Below, piece by piece: positions 1 through 7,563 of a stretch of 16,950 nucleotides of DNA (the stretch's first letter is position 1; the number at the start of each line of letters is the position of its first letter). This stretch comes from DATBFX01 sp036558305 (GTDB taxonomy: Bacteria > Chloroflexota > Chloroflexia > Thermomicrobiales > UBA6265), in contig DATBFX010000457.1 of the NCBI GenBank assembly GCA_036558305.1, forward strand, positions 1-16,950, read 5' to 3'. The notes beneath the pieces were generated by a model that saw nothing but the letters and a program-made list of their open reading frames with translations, was not told where the DNA came from and ran no database searches. Made by a program: the position numbers and the translations under genes.

Positions 1-323
1 GCCTCCGCCACCTCACCCACCGCCACCACGAAACACCGCCGCGCCCCCACCGCCCGCACCCCACCCACCAACACCGCCATCAACTCGCCAGCCCCCTCCT
101 CCTCCCACGGATCGTCCGACAACCCATGCCCCGGCAAATCCACCACCACCACACCGAGCCCATCGCCCGCCAATACCGCCGGCACCTCCCCCCACCCGTC
201 CAAATCCTCACCTTCCCCCGGCCCATGCACCACCACCACCCAATTCGCCCCGCCCCACCACCGATACCCCCGCACCTTCCCGCCACGCCACGCCACTTCG
301 TACGGCTCGACCCGAGGCGGCAA
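1..323 (-). CDS. Alpha/beta hydrolase, N-terminal part (runs off left edge)
   Basis: Reading leftward gives an N-terminal fragment typical of alpha/beta-hydrolase fold enzymes. It has a strand ending in VVVVHGPGEGEDLDGW, which corresponds to the usual HGxxG oxyanion-hole region with P and E in place of the common G residues. A second strand, VVVVDLPGHGLSDDP, is the classic D-x-x-G-H-G-x-S element. The nucleophile elbow, catalytic acid and histidine lie beyond the window, so the substrate cannot be inferred. The start is unclear. TTG at 323 and GTG at 296 are close to the conserved fold. The frame also stays open through the tandem repeats up to a GTG at 458 that overlaps the TGA of the upstream PPOX gene (GTGA), which would add about 45 low-complexity residues. 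It probably belongs to the end of the leftward cluster. Confidence 0.75.
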   Translation of the reverse strand, partial: MPPRVEPYEVAWRGGKVRGYRWWGGANWVVVVHGPGEGEDLDGWGEVPAVLAGDGLGVVVVDLPGHGLSDDPWEEEGAGELMAVLVGGVRAVGARRCFVVAVGEVAE

Positions 324-450
324 GGCGGCAAGGCGGCAAGGCGGCAAGGCGGCAAGGACGAAGGGAATAGGGGACGGAGAGCCTTCCGCCTTCCGCCTTC
401 CGCCTTCCGCCTTTCCCTTGCCGCCTTGCCGCCTTGCCGCCTTGCCGCCT
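315..450. repeat. Octamer tandem repeats in inverted arms around a heptamer tract
   Basis: Positions 315-357 repeat the octamer AAGGCGGC about five times. Positions 416-450 carry its reverse complement (GCCGCCTT register) about four times. Between them, 381-411 repeat the heptamer GCCTTCC about four times. The two octamer arms can pair into a long GC-rich hairpin in the transcript. The tract lies between the PPOX gene and the hydrolase and keeps the hydrolase frame open. Confidence 0.85.
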
Positions 451-454
451 CCGT

Positions 455-955
455 TCACCTCGTCCCGCCCCACTCGTAATGCTTGTACCGCGTCGCCCAA
501 TCGATCCCCTGCCACGTCGTGATCTTCACCGGTCGCACGAAAAACAACCACCGCGGCTCGTTCAACGTCGGCTCCAGATACCGCGGCCCCTTCGGCCCCA
601 GATACCGCACCGACATCTCCGTCGCGATCTCCACCCACCGTCCACCCACGTTCGGCTCCTCGACCAACTCCGCCATCCCCTTCACCAACACCTTCCGCTG
701 CGACCCCGACTCGTCCATCACCAACGAACACCGCGGCTCCGCCACCAGATACCGCGCCCACGCCGACCGCTCCCGCGGAATCAGATAGAACCCGCCGTCC
801 CGATACTGAAACCACGTCGGTACCGCCGTCGGCCACCCTTCATCGTCCAAACAACTCATCCTCGCCACCACCCCCGTCCCCAAAAACTCGGCAATCTCCT
901 CCTCCGACATCTTCCCCACCTTCCCCCGCCACTCCGACCCGCCCGCTTCACTCAT
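455..955 (-). CDS. PPOX-class flavin/F420-binding split-barrel protein
   Basis: This 166-residue protein resembles the pyridoxamine-5'-phosphate-oxidase-like split-barrel family, whose members bind FMN or F420 and act as small cytoplasmic oxidoreductases. The visible pattern is a helix (SEEEIAEFLG, 17-26), a strand with V-A-R-M-S-C followed by D-D-E-G-W-P-T-A-V-P-T-W (typical barrel strands 1-2), FYLIPRERSAWARYL, then CSLVMDES and VLVKGMAELVEE. The length is normal. ATG at 955 follows an AGGAGG that sits only a few bases upstream; the ATG at codon 16 is an alternative start. It lies 52 bp after the second permease with a tandem-repeat tract between, so it is probably co-transcribed. The exact cofactor (FMN or F420) and substrate cannot be told from sequence alone. 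Confidence 0.85.
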   Translation of the reverse strand: MSEAGGSEWRGKVGKMSEEEIAEFLGTGVVARMSCLDDEGWPTAVPTWFQYRDGGFYLIPRERSAWARYLVAEPRCSLVMDESGSQRKVLVKGMAELVEEPNVGGRWVEIATEMSVRYLGPKGPRYLEPTLNEPRWLFFVRPVKITTWQGIDWATRYKHYEWGGTR

Positions 956-975
956 CTTCCTCTCCTCTCGTCGTC

Positions 976-1008
976 CTTGCCGCCTCGCCGCCTCGCCGCC
1001 TCGCCGCC
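976..1008. repeat. GCCGCCTC octamer tandem tract
   Basis: The octamer CGCCGCCT/CGCCTCGC register is repeated about four times, directly abutting the TAG stop of the DppC-type permease (1008-1010). It is close in sequence to the octamer arms at 416-450, with TCG in place of TTG. Confidence 0.75.
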
Positions 1009-1922
1009 TACCCGTTCCTCAGCCTCGGATCGAACGCATCCCGCAACCCGTCGCCCAGCAGATTCAACGCCATCACCACCAGGATGATCGCCAACCCCGG
1101 GATCGTCGAGATCCAATGATCCAACAGCATGTAATTCCGCCCGTCCGCGATCATCACCCCCAAACTCGGCAATGGAGGCTGCGCCCCCATCCCGATGAAC
1201 GAGAGCCCCGCCTCCGCGATGATCGCCAGCGCCACGTAGTACGACGCCATCACCAACGCCGGTCCCAACACGTTCGGCAAGATGTGCCGCACCAGCACCC
1301 GGCGATCCCGCACCCCGATCGCCCGCGCCGACTGGATGTACTCTCGCTCCCGCAACGACAGCACCTCACCCCGCACGATCCGCGCGAACCCGGCCCAGTT
1401 GATCAACCCGATCGCCAGCACCGACGCCTTCAACCCCGGCCCCAGCGCCCCCGTCAAAATCACCGCGATCAAGATCAGCGGGAACCCCCACGTCAACTCC
1501 ACCAACCCGCTGATGATCGTATCGATCCAGCCGCGGTAAAACCCCGCCAGCGCCCCCGCCAGCGTCCCGATCACCAGCGAGATCGCCGTCACCCCGAACC
1601 CGATCAGCAGCGAGATGCGGATCCCCACCACCAACCGGCTCAACACGTCCCGTCCCAACTGATCCGTCCCCAGCAGATGCCCGGCTGTCAACGGCCGGTG
1701 GAACGTCGCCATCAAATCCTGCGTCTCGTAGTCGTGCGTCACCACCAGCGGCCCCACCACCCCGACCACGACGTACAGCAGCGCCACGACCGACCCCGCC
1801 AGACTCAGCTTGTTCCGCGCCAGCCGCCGAAACGCATCCGCTCCCCGTCGCGACCGCCGCGCCGTGACCCCCTGAACCTCTTCCCACCGGCTCAGCGTCG
1901 GTCGGACCGCAACCACGACCAT
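1008..1922 (-). CDS. ABC transporter permease, DppC/OppC type
   Basis: This 304-residue inner-membrane permease of a peptide/nickel-type importer carries both expected domains. An OppC-type N-terminal segment (about residues 25-75) has one transmembrane helix (SLAGSVVALLYVVVGVVGPLVV) and the typical HLLGTDQLGRDVLSRL motif. The BPD_transp_1 core with about five helices follows. The EAA loop that contacts the ATPase is readable as ARAIGVRDRRVLVRHILPN (about 199-217). The C-terminus GDGLRDAFDPRLRN is characteristic. The ATG at 1922 is 15 bp after the stop of the first permease with GGGGAG just upstream; the GTG two codons later has better Shine-Dalgarno spacing. The stop lies inside the octamer repeat. 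It works with the neighbouring DppB-type permease and the solute-binding protein. Confidence 0.95.
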   Translation of the reverse strand: MVVVAVRPTLSRWEEVQGVTARRSRRGADAFRRLARNKLSLAGSVVALLYVVVGVVGPLVVTHDYETQDLMATFHRPLTAGHLLGTDQLGRDVLSRLVVGIRISLLIGFGVTAISLVIGTLAGALAGFYRGWIDTIISGLVELTWGFPLILIAVILTGALGPGLKASVLAIGLINWAGFARIVRGEVLSLREREYIQSARAIGVRDRRVLVRHILPNVLGPALVMASYYVALAIIAEAGLSFIGMGAQPPLPSLGVMIADGRNYMLLDHWISTIPGLAIILVVMALNLLGDGLRDAFDPRLRNG

Positions 1923-1937
1923 GCTCCCCGGCAGCCC

Positions 1938-2858
1938 TTACGCATACCTGATCCGCGGATCGACCGCCCCGTACGTCAGATCGGCCAGCAGATTGGCGAC
2001 GACCACCACGAACACGAGCAGCAGCGAGAAGAACTGCGCCACCGGGTAGTCCCGCCGGATCACCGCATCGACCAGCAGGTACCCCACCCCCGGCCAGCGG
2101 AAAATCGTCTCCACGATCAGCGCGTACCCGACGATCCACCCCAGCCGCAACCCCGCCAGCGAGATCACCGGAATCAACGCCGTGTGCGCCACCCGCGACC
2201 CGACGACCGTCCGCTCACCGAGCCCCTTCGCCCGGTGCGTCCTGACGAAATCCTGCCCCAACTGCTCCAGCATCGACGACCGCATCATCCGTACCGTCAC
2301 CGCCGTCCCCTCGGCCGCCAGCACGATCGCCGGCATCACCAGGTGCTTGATGTCCCCGCTTCCCGACGACGGCAACCAGTGCAACCGCGTACTGAAAAAG
2401 TAGATGAGGAGGAGCGCCAACCAGAAATTCGGGATCCCCATCCCCAACACCGACACCGCCGTGATCGTCTGATCGATCACCGAATTCCGCTTCGCCGCCG
2501 CCAACATCCCCAACGGGATCCCGATCAGATTCGACAACACGAACGCCGTCATCCCCAGAATCAGACTGTTCTTCCCGTACTCCTTCAGCAACGCCCCCAT
2601 CTTCGACCCATTGACCAGCGACACCCCGAGATCGCCCCGCGCGATGTTCGACACGTACACCAAGTACTGCGCATAGATCGGCTTGTTCAGCCCCAACCGC
2701 TCCCGATACGCCTCCCGCACCGCCGCCAGCGCCATCGGGCTCAGTTGCACGCCGCTCGGATCCCCCGGCGCAAACCGCAGCGAATAGAACACCGCGATCG
2801 ACGCCAGCACCAGGATGATCCCCATCCGGAGACAGCGCCGCACAAGAAAGGCACCCAC
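1938..2858 (-). CDS. ABC transporter permease, DppB/OppB type
   Basis: This 306-residue inner-membrane permease is the partner of the DppC-type protein. It begins with a transmembrane helix ending LRFAPGDPSGVQ, the hallmark of DppB/OppB proteins. The remaining BPD_transp_1 helices follow, then the EAA loop RAKGLGERTVVGSRVAHTA and the C-terminal TYGAVDPRIRYA. The start chosen is GTG at 2858, preceded by GAGGT about 4 bp upstream. The frame is open up to 2990, but the extra 44 residues are translated from the inverted-repeat element at 2908-3005 and have no family likeness. It follows the solute-binding protein after 184 bp. Confidence 0.92.
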   Translation of the reverse strand: MGAFLVRRCLRMGIILVLASIAVFYSLRFAPGDPSGVQLSPMALAAVREAYRERLGLNKPIYAQYLVYVSNIARGDLGVSLVNGSKMGALLKEYGKNSLILGMTAFVLSNLIGIPLGMLAAAKRNSVIDQTITAVSVLGMGIPNFWLALLLIYFFSTRLHWLPSSGSGDIKHLVMPAIVLAAEGTAVTVRMMRSSMLEQLGQDFVRTHRAKGLGERTVVGSRVAHTALIPVISLAGLRLGWIVGYALIVETIFRWPGVGYLLVDAVIRRDYPVAQFFSLLLVFVVVVANLLADLTYGAVDPRIRYA

Positions 2859-2907
2859 GATGACCTCGATCCGCAAACCCCGCCGCCACCGCGCAACCGC
2901 GTCGGGT

Positions 2908-3005
2908 GTAGGGGAGGGCCCTGTGCCCTCCCGTGTTCGTGCGCACGCCGCCCGATAGGGATAGGCTCCCTCATCAGACCGGGAGGGCACAGGGCCCTCC
3001 CCTAC
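2908..3005. repeat. 98-bp inverted-repeat element, GTAGGGG type (copy A)
   Basis: Arms at 2908-2933 and 2980-3005 are perfect 26-bp reverse complements, starting GTAGGGGAGGGCCC and ending in GGGCCCTCCCCTAC, with a 46-bp centre. The element lies between the solute-binding-protein stop and the permease start. In RNA it would form a very stable hairpin, which could act as a partial terminator or protect the 3' end of the solute-binding-protein message. Its layout matches copy B at 6246-6326. Confidence 0.9.
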
Positions 3006-3042
3006 GGCTACGGCATCACCACGACCGACGGCGAAGGTCTCG

Positions 3043-4713
3043 CTACTCCAACCACACGTCGTTGTAGTACGGGTACAGGTTCCACTGGTGCGGCAGGTAG
3101 CCGTGGACGTTCTTCCGGTTGACGTAGATGCTGTTTCGGTTCAGCAGCGGGATGATCGGCAGGTGCTCCGCCACCGCCAGTTGGAACTGGGCACCGGCCG
3201 CCTTCAGCGCGCCCTCCGTCCCCGCCGTCTGCCACGCCTTGATCGCCGCGTCGACCTCCGGGATGCTCGCGTGCGACGCGTTCGGGAACGGTCTCGTGGC
3301 GCTGCTGACGAAGAGGGTCACCACGTCGACCGGCACCGGCCACGCATAGTAGAAGATGTGCGAATCGGCTCCCTTCGGATCTTGGAGCTGGCTGAAGAAC
3401 GTCCCGCGGTCGTAGGCCTGGACGGTGACCTTGGCCCCGAGTTGCTTGAGTTGGTCCTGGAGCACCTGCCCGAGTTGCTGATTGAACGACTCGGCCTGGA
3501 TCACCAGGTTGAACTCCAGCGTCTTGCCGTTCTTGGTCAGGATGCCGTCGGCATTCGGCGTCCAGCCCAACGCCGCGACCGTCGCTTTGGACGCGTCGAG
3601 GTCGAACTGGTTGAACTTCTCGACGTCCTTCGTGTAGTAGCGGTCCGCCGTCGTGATCGGCCCGTAGAGCGGTTCGCCCTCGCCGAACAGCAGCGCCTGC
3701 GCGATCGCCTGCCGGTTGATCGCCCCGGAGAGCGCCTGGCGCATCTTCTCGTCCTGGAAGTCCAGGTCCGTCCGGTCGTGATTCACCCCGAAGATGTACC
3801 CGGACCACTCTTTCAACCGGACGATGTTGAGATCGGAGTTCCCCTCCAACCGCGGCACGTCCTGGAACGCGGGCGCGTGGACGGTGTCGATCTCGCTGTT
3901 CTCGATCAACGTCGCCCGTTGCGCCGCTTCGAGGATCGCGGTCCACTTGATCCCGTCCAGGTACGCCTTCCCCTTGTTGTTGAAGTAGGGGACGATCGAG
4001 CCGGGGTAGTCCTCCCAGCGCTTCACCGTGACGTGATCGCCCGGTACCCACTCGACGAAGGTGAACGGACCGCTGCCGTCGATCTCCGTCTTGCCGTAGT
4101 CGGCGCCGAGTTCGGCCCGCTTGGCGGTGTTGACGATCGCCCAATAGCCCGTGCTGACGACGTTGAAGACGTCGTAGTAGGGGTTGGCCATGTTCAGCAC
4201 GACCGTCGTCTCGTCCGGCGCGTCGATGCTCGTCACCGGCGCAAACAGCGAGGCCAACGGCGACCCGCTCTTCGGGTCCTTGATCGTGTCGTAGACCGAC
4301 TTGACCGCCGCTGCGTCGAGCACGGCGCCGGAGTGGAACTTCAACCCCGACCGGATCTTGAACGTCACCTTCAACCCGTCCGGCGAAACGTCCCAACTCT
4401 CCGCCAGTTGCGGCACGTACTTGCCGTCGGGATCGAGGGTGATCACGTGCTCGTAGAGGGCATAGAAACCGGGGTCGTACCAGTTGGTGTTGATCGGGTC
4501 CATCCGCGAGAAGTCGAGGTCGTACCCCTCGCGCAACGTCCCGCCCGTCTTCGGCTGATCCTGCGCCCGGACCGGCGCGCTCTTCATCAGCATGGCGCTG
4601 ATGAACGGCACCGACAGCCCGAGCGCGGTCGCCCGCTTCAACACATCGCGGCGGGAAAGCCGCGCCGCCCGGTACTCGTTGAGCAGGTCCTCGAGTGCTT
4701 CCCGGTGTTCCAC
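3043..4713 (-). CDS. Family-5 ABC solute-binding protein with Tat signal
   Basis: This 556-residue extracytoplasmic binding protein of the DppA/OppA-type family (SBP_bac_5) captures peptides or similar solutes for the two permeases. Residues 19-25 read LSRRDVLK, a twin-arginine motif, followed by a hydrophobic stretch and a likely cut after APVRA (about residue 50), so it is exported folded by Tat. The mature part shows family hallmarks: GGTLREG near its start, YEHVITLDPDGKYVPQLAESWDVSPDGLKVTFKIRSGLKFHSG, then DIKD-like and GSGPFTF motifs. GTG at 4713 is chosen because AGGAG lies 8 bp upstream; the open frame to 4806 overlaps the promoter. A TTGACA/TATCCT-like leftward promoter at 4777-4806 (its -10 reads TATGCT) precedes it. 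The ligand is unknown. Confidence 0.95.
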   Translation of the reverse strand: MEHREALEDLLNEYRAARLSRRDVLKRATALGLSVPFISAMLMKSAPVRAQDQPKTGGTLREGYDLDFSRMDPINTNWYDPGFYALYEHVITLDPDGKYVPQLAESWDVSPDGLKVTFKIRSGLKFHSGAVLDAAAVKSVYDTIKDPKSGSPLASLFAPVTSIDAPDETTVVLNMANPYYDVFNVVSTGYWAIVNTAKRAELGADYGKTEIDGSGPFTFVEWVPGDHVTVKRWEDYPGSIVPYFNNKGKAYLDGIKWTAILEAAQRATLIENSEIDTVHAPAFQDVPRLEGNSDLNIVRLKEWSGYIFGVNHDRTDLDFQDEKMRQALSGAINRQAIAQALLFGEGEPLYGPITTADRYYTKDVEKFNQFDLDASKATVAALGWTPNADGILTKNGKTLEFNLVIQAESFNQQLGQVLQDQLKQLGAKVTVQAYDRGTFFSQLQDPKGADSHIFYYAWPVPVDVVTLFVSSATRPFPNASHASIPEVDAAIKAWQTAGTEGALKAAGAQFQLAVAEHLPIIPLLNRNSIYVNRKNVHGYLPHQWNLYPYYNDVWLE

Positions 4714-4776
4714 GACACTCGCTCCTCTCGCGCTAGGCGCGCATCGCTCAAGCTTCGTTCGCGGTGAACTCGCGGC

Positions 4777-4806
4777 AGCATACCGACGGCCCCGAACGCC
4801 TGTCAA
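4777..4806 (-). promoter_or_regulatory. Sigma70-type promoter for the solute-binding protein
   Basis: On the minus strand TTGACA (4806-4801), an 18-bp spacer and TATGCT (4782-4777) form a near-consensus promoter. The predicted start, about 4770, leaves a leader of about 57 nt before the GTG at 4713. It would let the transporter genes be expressed apart from the upstream FAD and peptidase genes. Confidence 0.5.
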
Positions 4807-4849
4807 TCGGTCGTTGGCCGGTGAGCCGGGAACGTGCAGCCGGTCGTTC

Positions 4850-6232
4850 TCAGTGCCGCGTCAGCCGCTCCGCCAGCGTCTTCCCGGTCGGCGGCAGCCC
4901 CGTCCGTTCCGCCTTCTGGTCGATCTGCCAGAACGAGCGCTGGACGTAGCGGACGCCGAGGTAGCGGAACGGTTCCGGTTCCCAATTCCGCGAGTGATGG
5001 TTCACGCACGGCAGTTTGGTGATCTCCGAATCGACGCCGGTGATCAGGTCGGCAAGGACGCGACCGGCGAGATTGGCCGTGGCGACGCCGTTCCCGGTGT
5101 AGCCGCGGGCGGTCGCCAGTCCGAGCGCAGGGTCGTACGCCATGGTCGGCATGAAGTCGCGCGGCCAGCCGAGGGGGCCGCCCCAGGTGTGGGTGAAGCG
5201 GACGTCCTTCAACCGTGGGAACCAGGTGCGCACGTTCTCCTGGAGCATCCGGTGCGTGGGGCCGTGCCGGTCGTAGGCGTCTTTGATCGACGAGCCGAAG
5301 TGGTAAGGCGCGCCGCGGCCGCCGAAGAGGATGCGGCCGTCGACGGTCTTCGAGAGGTAGTCGACGGTGTAGCGGCAGGAGTCGATGCACTCGCGCCCCT
5401 CCCAACCGATCTCCGCCCAGTCGGCCGGGGAGAGCGGTTCGGTCAGGGTGATCAGCGAGTAGACCGGGATCAACTGCCGGTGGAGTTTCGGTAGCCGCGT
5501 CAGGTACGCCTCGCCGCAGAGGACGATCGTTTTCGCCCGCACATGCCCGCGCGCGGTGTGGAGGGCGGGATAGGCGCCGGTCGTAAAGTCGGTCACCTCG
5601 GTCTGCTCGTAGATGGTGGCGCCGCGGCGCTCGACGGTGCGGGCCAGCCCACGGACGAGGCGGCCCGGGTGAATCGTCGCGGTGTCCTTGAGGTAGAGGG
5701 AGCCGAGCGCACCGGCGATGGAGACGCGCTCGTCCGTCGCCGTCTTGTCGAGGAGTTGGACGCGGTCGGCGAGGCCGAGGCGCTCGTACTCGGCGTGGGT
5801 CGCGTGGATGGCCGGGAGTTGCTGCGGACCGCGCGCGATCATCAGCGCGCCGCCCTTGCCGTACTGGATGTCGATGCCTTCCGCCGCCGCGACCCGGCCC
5901 ACCTCGTCGACCGCGCCGGTCATCGCCCCGTGCACCGCCAGGGCCGCATCGCGACCGTACTTTTTCGCGAGCACGCCGAGGCTCGTCGGGAAGCCGGAGG
6001 TGCACCAGGCGCCGTTGCGGCCGGAGGCACCGAAACCGGCGATCTCCTGCTCGACGATCGCGAGCTTGAGCGCGGGTTGCCGTTCCTGGAGGTAATAGGC
6101 CGTCCAGAGACCGGAGTAGCCGGCGCCGAGGATGGCGACGTCGACGTCGATGGTGCCGACGAGGGCGGGGCGGGGCGTCAGGTCGTCGCCGCAGGTTTCG
6201 AGCCAGTAGCTGTAGGAGGCGTAATTCTTCAT
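4850..6232 (-). CDS. FAD-dependent oxidoreductase (DAO family, PuuB-like)
   Basis: This 460-residue flavoenzyme of the D-amino-acid-oxidase superfamily oxidises an amine or amino acid C-N bond. Residues 30-41 hold the dinucleotide-binding strand and GxGxxG (ILGAGYSG), with an acidic residue at E61 at the end of strand 2 (AIVEQE) to bind the ribose. GFGASGRNGAWCTSG (66-80) resembles the FAD-contacting GxGASGRNGG of gamma-glutamylputrescine oxidase-like enzymes. The C-terminal GYTGNGVATANLAGRVLADLITG is the closing FAD motif. ATG at 6232 fits the family start, but no clear Shine-Dalgarno is seen; inverted-repeat copy B lies just upstream. It sits between the M24 peptidase and the solute-binding protein, so a role in breaking down the imported compound is plausible. 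The exact substrate is not visible. Confidence 0.9.
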   Translation of the reverse strand: MKNYASYSYWLETCGDDLTPRPALVGTIDVDVAILGAGYSGLWTAYYLQERQPALKLAIVEQEIAGFGASGRNGAWCTSGFPTSLGVLAKKYGRDAALAVHGAMTGAVDEVGRVAAAEGIDIQYGKGGALMIARGPQQLPAIHATHAEYERLGLADRVQLLDKTATDERVSIAGALGSLYLKDTATIHPGRLVRGLARTVERRGATIYEQTEVTDFTTGAYPALHTARGHVRAKTIVLCGEAYLTRLPKLHRQLIPVYSLITLTEPLSPADWAEIGWEGRECIDSCRYTVDYLSKTVDGRILFGGRGAPYHFGSSIKDAYDRHGPTHRMLQENVRTWFPRLKDVRFTHTWGGPLGWPRDFMPTMAYDPALGLATARGYTGNGVATANLAGRVLADLITGVDSEITKLPCVNHHSRNWEPEPFRYLGVRYVQRSFWQIDQKAERTGLPPTGKTLAERLTRH

Positions 6233-6245
6233 GGTCGGTCGACTT

Positions 6246-6326
6246 GTAGGGGCGCAGTGCTTGCGCCCTCGCTAAAGGGCACGAACGTCGCCTGCCAGCA
6301 AAAGGGCGCAAGCATTGCGCCCCTAC
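6246..6326. repeat. 81-bp inverted-repeat element, GTAGGGG type (copy B)
   Basis: Arms 6246-6269 and 6303-6326 are 24-bp reverse complements with a single mismatch (AGTGC against AATGC, still a G-U pair in RNA). Both outer ends read GTAGGGGCGCA. The 33-bp centre carries GCACGAAC, whose complement GTTCGTGC also occurs in the centre of copy A. It lies between the M24 peptidase and the FAD gene. Confidence 0.9.
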
Positions 6327-6357
6327 GGATCGGTCCTCCCCCGCCAGATGGGTTCGG

Positions 6358-7473
6358 TCAGTCCATGACGGTGATGGCGCGGCTGGCTTCGTTGAGGCGG
6401 ACGCCGCCGTCCTCGGTGCAGACGACGGCGTCTTCGATGCGGACGCCGAAGTTGCCTTCGAGGTAGATGCCGGGTTCGTCGCTGAAGACCATGCCGGGTA
6501 CCAGGGGGAGCTGGTTGCCGTTGACCAGGTACGGTTCCTCGTGGACGTCGAGACCGAGCCCGTGGCCGACGCGGTGGAGGAATTGGGGGCCGTAACCGGC
6601 TTCGGTGATGATGGTGCGGGCGACCTGGTCGAGGCGTTCGCAGGGAACGCCGGGTTTGACGGCGTCGAGGGTGGCCTGGTTGGCGCGGAGGACGATCTCG
6701 TAGACGCGGCGGAATTCGTCGGTCGGTTCGCCGATGACGACGGTGCGGGTGATGTCGGAGTGGTAGCCGTCGAGGGTGCCGCCCCAGTCGAAGATGACGA
6801 CGTCGCCCTGCTGGATGACGCGGTCGCCGGTGTGGTAGTGGGGGGAGGCGCTGTTGGGGCCGCTGGCGCAGATGCCGAAACCGCCGGCGAGACCGCGCTT
6901 GTGCATCAGGCTTTGCAACCGCTCCATCGCCTGGGTTTCGGTGAGACCGCTGATGGGGCCGCCCTCGATGAATTCGGCCCAGGCCTCGTCGGTGCGGCGG
7001 GAGACCTCGCGCATCAGGTCGACTTCGTGGGCGTCTTTCTGCATGCGGAGGGCGCGCATCACGTTGAGGGCGGGGATCCAGCGGGCGGTCGGCATCGCGG
7101 TTTGGAGGCGGAGGAGGAAGACGCTCCAGAGTTGGTCGCCGACGGCGAGGGTTTTGCCGTCGACGGAGCCGGCGAGTTGGGCGGCGAGCTCGGCGGGCGG
7201 TTGGGTTTCCTCCCAGGCGTGGACGTCGACGAGGTCGCGGCGGTCCTGGGCGTTGGGGGCTTCGAGGACGGGGAGGACGAGGAAGGGCCTCCCTTCGCGG
7301 GGCAGACCCAGGAGGTTGAGGCGCTCGCTGAGGTGGGCGACGAAACCGGTCAGGTAGAAGAGATCGGAACCGGGGCCGATTAGGAGCAGGTCGACGCCCT
7401 GCCGCTCGAGTTCTGCCTGGGCGCGGCGCAGGCGCTCGGCGTAGACGCTGGTGGACGTGGCGTCCGTCGTCAT
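6358..7473 (-). CDS. M24-family metallopeptidase (Xaa-Pro peptidase-like)
   Basis: This 371-residue protein joins a creatinase-type N-terminal domain (about 11-145) to the pita-bread M24 domain (about 150-365). All five metal ligands are readable: D229 (IFDWGG), D240 (HSDITRT), H304 (HRVGHGLGLD), E333 (SDEPGIY) and E347 (VRIEDAV). Substrate-side histidines occur in SPHYH and DVHEEP. It is therefore likely an active two-metal enzyme such as an Xaa-Pro dipeptidase or a related amidinohydrolase-fold enzyme, in the cytoplasm. ATG at 7473 has GGAGGT 9 bp upstream and is preferred over the GTG at 7512. It heads the leftward cluster, and a TGCTAGAAT extended -10 lies about 60 bp upstream. Confidence 0.93.
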   Translation of the reverse strand: MTTDATSTSVYAERLRRAQAELERQGVDLLLIGPGSDLFYLTGFVAHLSERLNLLGLPREGRPFLVLPVLEAPNAQDRRDLVDVHAWEETQPPAELAAQLAGSVDGKTLAVGDQLWSVFLLRLQTAMPTARWIPALNVMRALRMQKDAHEVDLMREVSRRTDEAWAEFIEGGPISGLTETQAMERLQSLMHKRGLAGGFGICASGPNSASPHYHTGDRVIQQGDVVIFDWGGTLDGYHSDITRTVVIGEPTDEFRRVYEIVLRANQATLDAVKPGVPCERLDQVARTIITEAGYGPQFLHRVGHGLGLDVHEEPYLVNGNQLPLVPGMVFSDEPGIYLEGNFGVRIEDAVVCTEDGGVRLNEASRAITVMD

Positions 7474-7531
7474 CGCGGGGATACCTCCTCGTCGTGGATC
7501 GTCGATCGACACTGGCGGGCGATTCTAGCAC

Positions 7532-7540
7532 CGGCAAAGG
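7532..7540 (-). promoter_or_regulatory. Possible extended -10 promoter for the leftward cluster
   Basis: The minus strand reads TGCTAGAAT, a TGn-TAGAAT extended -10 (hexamer 7537-7532), about 60 bp before the M24 start. No clear -35 is seen. Confidence 0.3.
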
Positions 7541-7563
7541 CGGGGCCGGACGGGTATGATGCC

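Noticed and set aside
2859..2990. N-terminal extension of the DppB-type permease
   Set aside because: The extra residues are translated from the inverted-repeat element; the GTG at 2858 with GAGGT upstream fits the family start.
1116..3122. Long rightward open frame (668 codons) opposite the permeases
   Set aside because: Arg/His/Pro/Gln-rich shadow frame; the leftward permease frames carry EAA loops and transmembrane helices.
3088..4767. Long rightward open frame (559 codons) opposite the solute-binding-protein gene
   Set aside because: It is an antisense shadow caused by high GC; its product is an Arg/Val/Asp-rich string without family features, while the leftward frame has a clear Tat signal and SBP motifs.
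4714..4849. Replication origin at the skew change
   Set aside because: No DnaA-box cluster, AT-rich unwinding region, dnaA, rep or par gene is visible; the gap is explained by a promoter and leader, so it is reported only as a skew finding.
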